A stretch of 9,206 bases of DNA from DASPKW01 sp038244055 (GCA_038244055.1 JBBRTW010000281.1:1-9206); one strand, 5' to 3'. Shown: positions 1 to 6,869, numbered from the stretch's first letter. Made by a program: numbers and translations. Notes: a model not told the origin generated them from the sequence alone.

Positions 1-28
1 GCAGATCGACGCCAACCCCTCACCCCCG

Positions 29-93
29 CCCTCTCCCACGCGGCGATTGGACCGCGCGGCGAAGGACATTTTCTCACGCCGCTTGGGAGAGGG
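29..93. repeat. Imperfect inverted repeat
   Basis: Plus-strand bases 29-45 (ccctctcccacgcggcg) and 77-93 are reverse complements at 16 of 17 positions, with a 31-base loop. The left part (ccctcacccccgccctctccc) resembles a GC-rich intergenic repeat type seen in many genomes. No T-run follows on either strand, so it is not a typical terminator. Confidence 0.75.
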
Positions 94-147
94 AGTTTGC
101 GGCCTTGAATTCGAAAGCGGCGCAGCTTCGAAGGCTTGCAGCGGAGC

Positions 148-224
148 ATTCTCGCTTCTCACTACTCGCTTCTCGCTTCTCGCTTCTAACTTCTCGCTTC
201 TAACTTCTCGCTTCTCTCTTCCGA
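148..224 (-). repeat. Heptamer array after the sugar transferase stop codon
   Basis: Eleven 7-base steps on the plus strand with unit CTTCTCG: ATTCTCG, CTTCTCA, CTACTCG, two CTTCTCG, CTTCTAA, CTTCTCG, CTTCTAA, CTTCTCG, CTTCTCT, CTTCCGA. On the coding strand the units read (G/T)AGAAG(C/T). The array starts three bases after the TGA at 228-230. The final codons of the gene (GGTGGGCAGTGA) also match the unit of the rmlB array. Confidence 0.95.
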
Positions 225-227
225 TAT

Positions 228-2225
228 TCACTGCCCACCTCCCAGCGCCACCAGAAACGTTTTGAAGATGATCTTCGAATCCAGCCAGACCGATTGCCGC
301 TTGATGTACTGGACGTCGTAATAAATCCATTCCTGGAAATCGGTTTCGCCGCGGTCGCGCTTGCGGGAGACTTGCCAGAGGCCGGTGATGCCGGGGCGGA
401 CGCTCAGCCGCGCCTCGCGCCAGGCGGGGCACATCTGGTTCTCGCGCTCGGGGCTGGGTCGCGGGCCGACGATGCTCATCTGGCCGACGAGGACATTCCA
501 GAACTGGGGGAATTCATCGAGGTTCAAGCGGCGCAGCCATCTCCCGACCCAGAAGATGCGCGGGTCATCCTTCATTTTGAACTGAGGGCCATCGACATCG
601 TTCTTGACGCGCAGGCCGGCCTGGGTCTGCTCGGCATCGGGGACCATCGTGCGGAATTTCCAGCAGCGGAAATTCTTGCCGCCCTTGCCCTGGCGCACAG
701 CGCCGTAAAACAGCGGACCGCCGGGGGAATTAATCTTGATCGCCAGCATCACCAGCGGCCAGAGGGGCATCGACAGCACCAGCGCGATAATCGCCCCCAG
801 GATATCCATCCCGCGCTTGGCCGCCCGGAAGCCCCGGAACCCAAAGCCCGTCAGCGCCGGCATCTGCGCCTCCAGCACCTTATCCAGGCGGATGGGGCGC
901 TCGAAGGTCAGTGGCTGGGCGTTTTCATCGGAATCGGTGGTGATGGCCTGGATGCTGGGTTTATCTTCGCCCAGGACGATGGCATGGCTGAGCGTATGGT
1001 TCTTCAACGTGGCGGCGGCGATAGTCGTGTTGGGCATGACCACGGCGCGCTTGAGGATCATCCCGGCACCGATCTTCGCGCCCCGGCCGATGGTGGTCGG
1101 GCCGACGATCACCGCATCCTTGCCGATCTCCACATCATCGCCGATGACCACCGGGCCGATGACATTGGCCGAGGAATCGATGCGGACGTTCTTGCCGATC
1201 CAGACTTTCTGGCCCTGATCGACGAGGCCGCCGCCGCGGGCCAGCCAGTGGGGCGTGGCGCGGAGGATGGCCTCATTGAGCTCGAAGAGATGCTCGCGAT
1301 CGTGCAGGCTGAAGGAGCGGCCGGGGATGGTCGAGCCGCGCAGGTGCAGGCCGGCGCGGAGCATCGAGCTGGGCCACTGGTTGATGCGGTGGGGCAGGGC
1401 GACTTCCAGCATGGCCTTCATCGCATCAGCGCCCATGACGATCAGGACGGGCCAGTCGCGATCGACCTGGAGCGAATCATCCTGCCGGCCATAGGAGCGA
1501 TCGACGCGGGTGACGCGGCCCTCTTCATCGAGGCGGAATTTTTCATCGTACGATTTGCGGCGCGGGCGGGGGAAATCGATCAGGGTCGCATCGCAGCGAT
1601 TGCCGCGATGGACTTCGATCGCCATGTTCAAATCGCAGATGGGGAAGCGGTGGCCGTTGAAAATCAGGTAGAGCGGCTCGCCATCATCGGGGGAGGCGGT
1701 GAGGGAGGATTTGGCGATGTGCAGCTTGCCATCGTACCCCTGCAAGGGCTTCTGGGCGGCGATGGGCGCGCCCAGGGCGGCGAAGGTGGCGTGATGCTCT
1801 TCGGGCACCACCATCGAGGACCAGGTCAGCGCGGCCTCGGCGAAAAGCTGATCGAAGAGTTCGCCGATCCGCGCGTTGCCCAGCACCCAGGACCAGCCCG
1901 GGGCCATCGTCTCTTCGCGATTGTCCCCGGACCGGCCCATGCGCCGCTCGACGACGACGATGGCCTGATGCTGGGACCGGAGCATTCCGCGCGGAGCGGT
2001 CGGCATTGCCGGAGCGGTTGGCATTGCCGGAGCATTGGGCGCGGCCGGTGCGGGTGCGATCGGAACGGCTGCAACCGCCGCCAGCGCCTCGGAAACCGCG
2101 CCCGCCGCGGCCTGCGCGGCCGCCAAGGCGGCTTCGGGCACTTTCAGCTCAACCGAAACAGGACCACCCACCGCGGTACGCGGCGGGTCCAATCCAATCG
2201 ACAATTGAGCAGGAGTCTCTTGCAC
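228..2225 (-). CDS. Polyprenyl-phosphate sugar-1-phosphate transferase with N-terminal degenerate nucleotidyltransferase/beta-helix module
   Basis: A 665-residue protein that probably starts polysaccharide synthesis by moving a sugar-1-phosphate from an NDP-sugar to undecaprenyl phosphate at the inner membrane. Residues 30-80 are Ala/Pro-rich. Residues about 88-330 resemble a sugar nucleotidyltransferase fold with lost motifs: NGH (190-192) replaces the usual GD, and GRSFSL (302-307) has Ser306 where GxWxDIG has Asp. Residues 340-410 are hexapeptide repeats of a left-handed beta-helix. Residues 465-665 are the bacterial sugar transferase core: KRGMD, one hydrophobic segment (474-497), KFRTM, the LDEFPQ catalytic Asp570-Glu571 pair, MSIVGPRP and RPGITGLWQVS. 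The usual WbaP-type N-terminal membrane helices are absent. The GTG start is weak, with a stop two codons upstream and only a poor AGAGA ten bases before it; a later start inside the Ala/Pro stretch is possible. The gene lies 87 bases after the kinase gene. The transferase core is certain; sugar specificity is unknown. Confidence 0.9.
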   Translation of the reverse strand: MQETPAQLSIGLDPPRTAVGGPVSVELKVPEAALAAAQAAAGAVSEALAAVAAVPIAPAPAAPNAPAMPTAPAMPTAPRGMLRSQHQAIVVVERRMGRSGDNREETMAPGWSWVLGNARIGELFDQLFAEAALTWSSMVVPEEHHATFAALGAPIAAQKPLQGYDGKLHIAKSSLTASPDDGEPLYLIFNGHRFPICDLNMAIEVHRGNRCDATLIDFPRPRRKSYDEKFRLDEEGRVTRVDRSYGRQDDSLQVDRDWPVLIVMGADAMKAMLEVALPHRINQWPSSMLRAGLHLRGSTIPGRSFSLHDREHLFELNEAILRATPHWLARGGGLVDQGQKVWIGKNVRIDSSANVIGPVVIGDDVEIGKDAVIVGPTTIGRGAKIGAGMILKRAVVMPNTTIAAATLKNHTLSHAIVLGEDKPSIQAITTDSDENAQPLTFERPIRLDKVLEAQMPALTGFGFRGFRAAKRGMDILGAIIALVLSMPLWPLVMLAIKINSPGGPLFYGAVRQGKGGKNFRCWKFRTMVPDAEQTQAGLRVKNDVDGPQFKMKDDPRIFWVGRWLRRLNLDEFPQFWNVLVGQMSIVGPRPSPERENQMCPAWREARLSVRPGITGLWQVSRKRDRGETDFQEWIYYDVQYIKRQSVWLDSKIIFKTFLVALGGGQ
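1993..2046 (-). repeat. 18-bp coding repeat in the sugar transferase N-terminus
   Basis: GGAGCGGTCGGCATTGCC, GGAGCGGTTGGCATTGCC and a diverged third copy lie end to end on the plus strand. They encode the repeated AMPTAP segment in the Ala/Pro-rich region near residues 62-78. The 18-base unit keeps the reading frame, so this is a length-variable linker candidate. Confidence 0.85.
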
Positions 2226-2275
2226 AGCGAATCAATCTCTATCAACACACCCCAAAACCGATTCGAAACAAACTC

Positions 2276-2302
2276 TTCTTCGTGTCCTTCGTGCCTTCGC
2301 GG
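2276..2302 (-). repeat. 9-base tandem repeat after the kinase stop codon
   Basis: Three imperfect 9-base units on the plus strand: TTCTTCGTG, TCCTTCGTG, CCTTCGCGG (one-base offset). On the coding strand this is the CACGAAGGA type of repeat, ten bases after the TGA. Similar GAAGGACAC-type repeats are, to my recollection, common between genes in several environmental phyla; I could not check this here. Confidence 0.75.
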
Positions 2303-2308
2303 TTCAAT

Positions 2309-2330
2309 TTCTTCAATGTTTCGTCAATGT
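2309..2330 (-). repeat. 11-bp tandem duplication spanning the kinase stop codon
   Basis: TTCTTCAATGT (2309-2319) and TTCGTCAATGT (2320-2330) on the plus strand differ at one base. The copies cover the last codons (TLTKH) and the TGA at 2313-2315, with a further partial TTCAAT at 2303-2308. The duplication therefore involves the stop codon itself. Confidence 0.7.
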
Positions 2331-4625
2331 CGCGATTCCAGGATCGCCCGGCGCCGGGGCCGATGGAACGCGCGTGCTGGCGTAGTAGCTGCTGTAGGCG
2401 CTCTTGCCGCGATGGTAGCTTCCACTCTGCTTGTACTTAACGCGGTTGAGCACGGTGCCGATCACGTTGGCGTTGCTGCGGCGGAGGATCTCCTGGATGT
2501 GAGTCACCGTGCCGCGCTCCACCTCGGCATTGAAGCTGCACATCACGCCATCCACCAGCCCGACCAGCACATGCGTATCGGAGACGGGCAGGAGCGGCGC
2601 GGTATCGAGAATAATGTGATCGTAAATCTCGCCCAGGGCCGCCAGAACGCGGGCGACTTCCGGCCGGCTCAATAGCTCGCTGGGGCGGATGATGGGCGTG
2701 CCGGCGGGGAGAATATCCAAGCCGTCGATATCGCTCTTCTTGATCGCCGATCCCGGCTCGTGGCTGCCGGCGATGACTTCGGCGAAGCCCGGTGAATCCG
2801 AGACGTTGAAAATGCGGTGGATGTCCGGTTTGCGCAGGTCGGCATCGATCAGGAGCACGCGCCGGCCTGACTTGGCGATGGAAATGGCCAGATTCACGGC
2901 CAGCGATGTCTTGCCATCGCCCGGCTGCGGGCTGGTGATGGCGATGGTCTTGTAGTGAAGCTCGGGGTTGCCGAAGAGGAGTTGCGTGCGGATCACCCTG
3001 AATTCCTCGGCGATCAGATTGCGGGCGTGTTCGCCCTTCATGCGTTTGAGTTCGTTGATCTTGGGGATCGTGCCCAGCAGGGGCGCGCCGAGGAGCGGCT
3101 CGACATCGCGCGGGTCGCGCAGGCGCTTGTCGAAGCGATCGACCAGCAGCGCCAGGAGCATTCCCAGGAACAACCCGCCGACCACGCCGGCGGCCTGGAC
3201 CTTGGATCGCTTGTCCTGATCGGGCTTATCGAGAATCTTCGCCAGCTCAGCGATGCGGATGCCGGAGTTCAGCGAGAACTGGCGATCCATCGCCTTAAGT
3301 TCCTGGAGCGAAGAGTAGTTCACATCGTAGTCGCGGCCGACCAGGCCGATCTGGTCATCCAAGGCGGAAAGCTGGCTCTTGACCCACACCAGGCGCTTGG
3401 CCTTCTCATCCATCTTGGCCAGTTCGTCGGTGTAGAACTTGAGCATCTTCTGGGCCGCATCCACCTTTTCCATCGCTTCGGCCACGCTCTTGGCGTCGAT
3501 CAGAACGAACTGCTTGTCGATTCGCTCCGTGATGATCGCATCGATCTCAGTCTGCCGGGCCATCACCATCTGCTTCAACCGGTTCACCTGGTCGAAGGCC
3601 CGCCGGACATCCGGATGCTCATCCTTCTTGATGGCCTTCTCGGATTCGAGGTTCGCCAGCGCGTTGACGAGCTGCTGGTTGTAGGTCTGGAGGATGTTGT
3701 CCTTCTGGCGCTCATCCTCCTTCATCTTGATCGCTTGAAGCTCCTGGTCCGGACGGCGGACGCCGGAATTCTTCATCTGTTGCAGCTTGGCATCCGCGGC
3801 GGCGAACTGCAGCTTGGCGGAAAGCTGGTCATCGATCATCTTCGATACTTTTCCGAAGGTGTCGGATGCGCCGGCCGAGTCGCGATCGATGTTGTTCTCG
3901 ATGGCGATGCGCGTGCGCTCGGCGATCAGCGCGCCCTTGGTGGTGAGCTTTTCCTGCACGACCTGCTCGGCCTGCTGAATTTGGAAGGTCACATCCCCCT
4001 TGACCTCATCCTGGCAATACTTGACGAATGCCTTGGCGAAGGCGTTGCAGATCTCGGCCGCTTCGACCGGATCGGGGCGGATGCAGGAGATGGTGACGAC
4101 CTGCGTGCGCTTGTCGGCATCGGCGGTGACGATGTCCTGAAGCTGCTTGATGACATCGACCTGCACCGAAGGGTCGTTCATGTCCCGCCCGCGCACCAGG
4201 CCGGGCATGGCATGCTGCATCTCCGGCTCCATCGCGGCGATGAGCGGGATGCGCTGCGAGGTGATCACATCGACCGCCTGGGCGGTGAGGCGGGCCATCC
4301 CCTGGCCATCCGCCGTCTTATCGGTCCAGCTCACCTTGGCGATGGTGCTGTAGGAGGGCTTGATGAAGTTGTTGGCCGTGTAAATCCCCGCGAAGCCGAT
4401 CAGCCCGGTGACCAGCAGCACCAGCCACCAGCGCTTGAGGATCGCCCCGATGATATTGATGCCCCCGACCTTTCGGGCGGGCATGCCCGAGCCGGCGTAA
4501 TTCATGCCGCCGCCCCCGCCCCCCTGCGGCATATCGATAACCTGGATAACGGCCGGACCCTGCGGGGTCATGATCGCCCCGGCCCGCTGCGAGCCGAGCT
4601 TCTGGATGCTCCGATTGTTCGCCAT
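2313..4625 (-). CDS. Wzc-like polysaccharide co-polymerase and BY-type tyrosine autokinase
   Basis: A 770-residue inner-membrane protein that would set polymer length and couple export to tyrosine phosphorylation. After a Gly-rich N-tail (a run of six Gly at 35-40) come transmembrane helix 1 (about 66-83), a Wzz-type periplasmic domain with long coiled-coil segments (about 215-420), transmembrane helix 2 (about 478-496) and a cytoplasmic kinase. The kinase has EEFRVIRTQLLF (540-551), Walker A PGDGKTS (568-574), Walker A' LLIDADLRKP (591-600), Walker B IILDTAP (671-677), a PSELL motif (648-652) and a C-terminal tyrosine cluster (Tyr731, 737, 744, 747, 748), the expected autophosphorylation sites. 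The ATG at 4625 is chosen over a GTG at 4661 because AAGG lies seven bases upstream of it. One-piece (proteobacterial style) architecture and length are normal. A partner tyrosine phosphatase and an outer-membrane channel are expected but not seen here. Confidence 0.95.
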   Translation of the reverse strand: MANNRSIQKLGSQRAGAIMTPQGPAVIQVIDMPQGGGGGGMNYAGSGMPARKVGGINIIGAILKRWWLVLLVTGLIGFAGIYTANNFIKPSYSTIAKVSWTDKTADGQGMARLTAQAVDVITSQRIPLIAAMEPEMQHAMPGLVRGRDMNDPSVQVDVIKQLQDIVTADADKRTQVVTISCIRPDPVEAAEICNAFAKAFVKYCQDEVKGDVTFQIQQAEQVVQEKLTTKGALIAERTRIAIENNIDRDSAGASDTFGKVSKMIDDQLSAKLQFAAADAKLQQMKNSGVRRPDQELQAIKMKEDERQKDNILQTYNQQLVNALANLESEKAIKKDEHPDVRRAFDQVNRLKQMVMARQTEIDAIITERIDKQFVLIDAKSVAEAMEKVDAAQKMLKFYTDELAKMDEKAKRLVWVKSQLSALDDQIGLVGRDYDVNYSSLQELKAMDRQFSLNSGIRIAELAKILDKPDQDKRSKVQAAGVVGGLFLGMLLALLVDRFDKRLRDPRDVEPLLGAPLLGTIPKINELKRMKGEHARNLIAEEFRVIRTQLLFGNPELHYKTIAITSPQPGDGKTSLAVNLAISIAKSGRRVLLIDADLRKPDIHRIFNVSDSPGFAEVIAGSHEPGSAIKKSDIDGLDILPAGTPIIRPSELLSRPEVARVLAALGEIYDHIILDTAPLLPVSDTHVLVGLVDGVMCSFNAEVERGTVTHIQEILRRSNANVIGTVLNRVKYKQSGSYHRGKSAYSSYYASTRVPSAPAPGDPGIATLTKH

Positions 4626-4978
4626 AGTTGCGCCTTGTGCAGATGGGCCCGCTCCAATCACTTTGGGCGATCGAAACGAACCACAATCGGACGCGACTCA
4701 CCAGCCGACCGCACCGATCGATGTCCTTTCCTTCTCTTCGACCCGTAAGGGTCATCACTTCGTTAACTGACGCCGATTCCCAATATCCGGCCATTCCCAT
4801 CGGGGCTCCCGCAAGCATTCGCCTGCGAGGGGTAAAAGGTCGCGCTGTGTGCCCCGACCCGAACAACCGTCCAAAACAACCGTCCAATAAACCAATTCTC
4901 CGGAATGCTGGTGCTTTGATATTGCTACCACCACCCGGAATTACTTGCTACTGCAAATCGCGTTCATTGCGACTCTTC
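4626..4978. other. 353-base intergenic region upstream of the kinase gene
   Basis: No convincing gene is seen. The region contains the 13-bp direct repeat at 4862-4887 and two small hairpins: CGCAGGC/GCTTGCG with a GAAT loop (4810-4827, one G-U pair in RNA) and gaccc/gggtc with a GTAA loop (4740-4753). Both hairpins lie between the direct repeat and the start codon, so they would be in the kinase leader if transcription starts near the repeat. A frame open on the minus strand here runs out of frame into the kinase gene and looks like a shadow. Confidence 0.6.
4862..4887 (-). repeat. Perfect 13-bp direct repeat upstream of the kinase gene
   Basis: AACAACCGTCCAA occurs twice back to back on the plus strand (TTGGACGGTTGTT on the minus strand), about 240 bases before the kinase ATG. 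Tandem perfect half-sites in an intergenic region are compatible with a regulator binding site. No clear promoter is seen next to it. Confidence 0.8.
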
Positions 4979-5018
4979 ACTAACAACTAGCAACTAGCGA
5001 CTAGCAACTAGCAACTCA
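4979..5018 (-). repeat. Heptamer array overlapping the stop codon of the nucleotidyltransferase-like gene
   Basis: Plus-strand units ACTAACA, ACTAGCA, ACTAGCG, ACTAGCA, ACTAGCA and a partial ACTCA. On the coding strand the unit is TGCTAGT. The partial unit contains the TGA stop itself. Each full TGCTAGT or CGCTAGT unit carries TAG, and a 7-base period moves it through all three reading frames. Confidence 0.95.
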
Positions 5019-6119
5019 TTCAGCCAAAGCCTTCGCCCGCCAGCCCTTCCAGAGCCGCTTCCACCAGCGGTTGCCGGTCAGTTCCTGCGGCGAAAGATCG
5101 GTGCTGCCGGACAAACTCGTTCGCTCGGCCGATGACAGGGCCGTATCCAATACGATCGAACCGCGCACTTCGACATTCGGCGCGACGATTGCCTTGGCCG
5201 CCACCACCGCCTGCTCGACCATGGCCCCGCGCCCAATGCGCGATTCGTTCCACAGGATCGATTCGTGAACCACCGAATCCGCGCCGATTTCGCAATTCTC
5301 GCCGATCACGGCCGGGCCGATGACCACCGCATCCGCCATGACCTTGGTCCCCGCGCCGATGTAGGCCGGGCCGATCACGCGGGCGCTGGGATGGACGTAG
5401 GCCGAGGGATGGATCCACAAGCCCGGCACTTTGCAGGCCAGGTGATCCACCAGCGGCTTGCGATGCGTGGGATCATTCAATAGATCGACCATCGCGTTCA
5501 GATACCATTCTTCATTCCGGATCGACAGGACCTTGCCCGTGAGCGGAACGGCCTGAACTTTCAGGCCCTTTTCCGTCAGCTTGGGAATGAGCTGTTCCTT
5601 CATGTCCTGGTAGCCCTTGGTCTTGATGAACGGGAAGACCGAAGGCTCGCAGACATAAATCCCTGACGGCTTGAGCTGCATCTGCCGCTCGAGATCGGCC
5701 GAGTTGGAATTTTCAACGGTGGCGGCAACGGTCACGGCCGCGCCGGATTTCCTGTGTTCCTCGATCAGGTGATTCCAGTCGATCCCCAGATAAAGACTGG
5801 TTCCCTGCACCACCAGGAAGCGCTCGTTGCCGAGCCAGGCTTCGCAATCCTTGATGCAGCCGGCCGCCCCCCGGGGCATCTGATCTTCGCTGTAGTGAAT
5901 GGTGATATCGGGGGCCGGGTTGTACCCGAGCCTTGCGGCAATGGTGTGGGTGCGTCCGTTGGCGCTGATGGCCATCTGTCCGATCCCAGCGCTCCGCAGC
6001 GCTGCGAGGACCGATTCAATCACGGGTCGATCGATCATCGGCCAGAGCGCTCGGGGCAACTGCCGCGAAAGCGGGCATTGTCCGAACTCCTGGCCACCGG
6101 CTAATACAACTGCTTTCAT
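5016..6119 (-). CDS. Degenerate NDP-sugar nucleotidyltransferase-like protein with left-handed beta-helix
   Basis: A 367-residue protein with the layout of a sugar-1-phosphate nucleotidyltransferase (residues 1-215) followed by hexapeptide repeats (about 234-320) and a basic C-terminal tail. The opening MKAVVLAGG is intact, but the signature residues that follow are not: the G-T-R stretch reads QEFGQ, the PKP lysine becomes Arg23 (PRA), the metal-binding Asp of the GD motif becomes Thr107 (VVQGTS), and the second metal Asp of GxWxDIG becomes Ser199 (GKVLSI). GIYVCEP (153-159) and the MKEQLIPKL helix (173-181) keep the family pattern. ATG at 6119 is chosen because it begins exactly at the fold; AAGG lies about 11 bases upstream, and the open frame further up has no family features. 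It is not RmlA: it has a beta-helix and lacks the active site. It may be a sensor, scaffold or altered enzyme. The N-terminal half of the sugar transferase at 228-2225 looks like its paralogue. Confidence 0.85.
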   Translation of the reverse strand: MKAVVLAGGQEFGQCPLSRQLPRALWPMIDRPVIESVLAALRSAGIGQMAISANGRTHTIAARLGYNPAPDITIHYSEDQMPRGAAGCIKDCEAWLGNERFLVVQGTSLYLGIDWNHLIEEHRKSGAAVTVAATVENSNSADLERQMQLKPSGIYVCEPSVFPFIKTKGYQDMKEQLIPKLTEKGLKVQAVPLTGKVLSIRNEEWYLNAMVDLLNDPTHRKPLVDHLACKVPGLWIHPSAYVHPSARVIGPAYIGAGTKVMADAVVIGPAVIGENCEIGADSVVHESILWNESRIGRGAMVEQAVVAAKAIVAPNVEVRGSIVLDTALSSAERTSLSGSTDLSPQELTGNRWWKRLWKGWRAKALAE

Positions 6120-6434
6120 GACTCCATGTACCTTCCCTCGAGCTTCCGCCGCGCGGGACAATCGCCTGAACAACAACGCGATCGCCGTCGCGATATCAGC
6201 GGAACCGGCCATTCCGTTTTCACGGTCCGGCCGCGGACGGCGTTGGCTACACCGCCCCGTTCCCGATCCTCGCCGGCAGCATCCATAAGACGCCGCCGAC
6301 AAGCGCATTTTCCCTAGGCCTCGGCTTTTGGCTCAAATTTGTCGCCCATCACAAAACGGGCCACAAATCCGTACCTTCAGCCTGATCGCCGAAAAACTCC
6401 GGGCCCGCCATTCCAGGCGCGCCCTCTTCGACGA

Positions 6435-6677
6435 TCACATTACCCAGCATCCCGGAAGCGATACCGCCACCGACATGCTCACCCACGGACAAGACCCTTC
6501 GTACTGCACCCAAAGCTCCGACTCGGGGCGCAACCAAAGGCATCTCCGCTCATGGCGAAACCGGCTCGGCATCCAAGCCTCGACGGCCGCCGCGCAGCGT
6601 GTTTGTTCCTTCATTTCCTGCCTGGCATCACAGGCTTCTTCTGGCTTCACAGACCAAAATGCACCGTCGAATTTCAT
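6435..6677 (-). CDS. Possible small protein, unrecognised
   Basis: An 80-codon frame in the gap between rmlD and the nucleotidyltransferase-like gene. Its support is an ATG at 6677 with GGAG five bases upstream and a charged, helix-like start (MKFDGAFWSVKPEEACDARQ). The second half is rich in Trp, Cys and Arg and resembles no family I recognise. It lies downstream of the candidate promoter at 6791-6819, so it would be transcribed. A second frame of 64 codons (6543-6349) overlaps its end and is glycine-rich. Either could be chance in GC-rich DNA. Confidence 0.18.
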   Translation of the reverse strand: MKFDGAFWSVKPEEACDARQEMKEQTRCAAAVEAWMPSRFRHERRCLWLRPESELWVQYEGSCPWVSMSVAVSLPGCWVM

Positions 6678-6790
6678 CCGGACTCCACTCCGAACAACTC
6701 GCGACGACACACCGGTTTTTCTAGACGGGAGGTTTGGACGTGGATGCTTTACTCCAACTCCAACCGATCCCAGCCGGTTAAGGCTTCTAT

Positions 6791-6819
6791 CTTATCACTT
6801 ACCCATACCCACGCGTCAA
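6791..6819 (-). promoter_or_regulatory. Candidate sigma-70-type promoter
   Basis: On the minus strand TTGACG (6819-6814, 5 of 6 to the consensus -35) is followed after exactly 17 bases by GATAAG (6796-6791, 4 of 6 to the -10). An overlapping reading with a TGn-extended TAAGAT and a 19-base spacer is also possible. It sits about 50 bases past the rmlD stop and points toward the nucleotidyltransferase-like gene, about 670 bases away. Confidence 0.4.
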
Positions 6820-6869
6820 GTAAATCCGGGTGGGCCATCTCTTCTAACATCGTCAAGGACCGCAATCGG

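Larger units (their letters stand above)
6120..6869. other. 750-base intergenic region between rmlD and the nucleotidyltransferase-like gene
   Basis: This stretch has no secure gene. It holds a candidate minus-strand promoter near its upstream end (6791-6819), the weak small ORF at 6435-6677, and short perfect hairpins such as gcctg/caggc (6620-6635, six-base loop) and gtccg/cggac (6225-6238, four-base loop). Long open frames on the plus strand here are rich in Arg, Pro, His and Ser and look like chance frames. If the promoter is used, the nucleotidyltransferase-like gene has a leader of about 660 bases. Confidence 0.6.

Noticed and set aside
110..132. A small hairpin (TTCGAA arms) as terminator of the sugar transferase gene
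   Set aside because: The stem needs a bulge and there is no T-run after it on the minus strand.
294..2675. A very long open frame on the plus strand opposite the sugar transferase and the kinase C-terminus
   Set aside because: It is antisense to two genes with clear family motifs, and its translation is rich in Ala, Gly, Asp, His and Arg with no recognisable domain. Such frames are common opposite GC-rich genes.
2955..4748. A long plus-strand open frame opposite the kinase gene
   Set aside because: The kinase reading has Walker motifs, two membrane helices and a tyrosine cluster. The antisense product is a Leu/Asp/His-rich mirror with no motif.
5016..6119. Calling this gene rmlA (glucose-1-phosphate thymidylyltransferase)
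   Set aside because: Its position near rmlB and rmlD is suggestive, but RmlA has no beta-helix of this kind, and the metal-binding and nucleotide-loop residues are absent.
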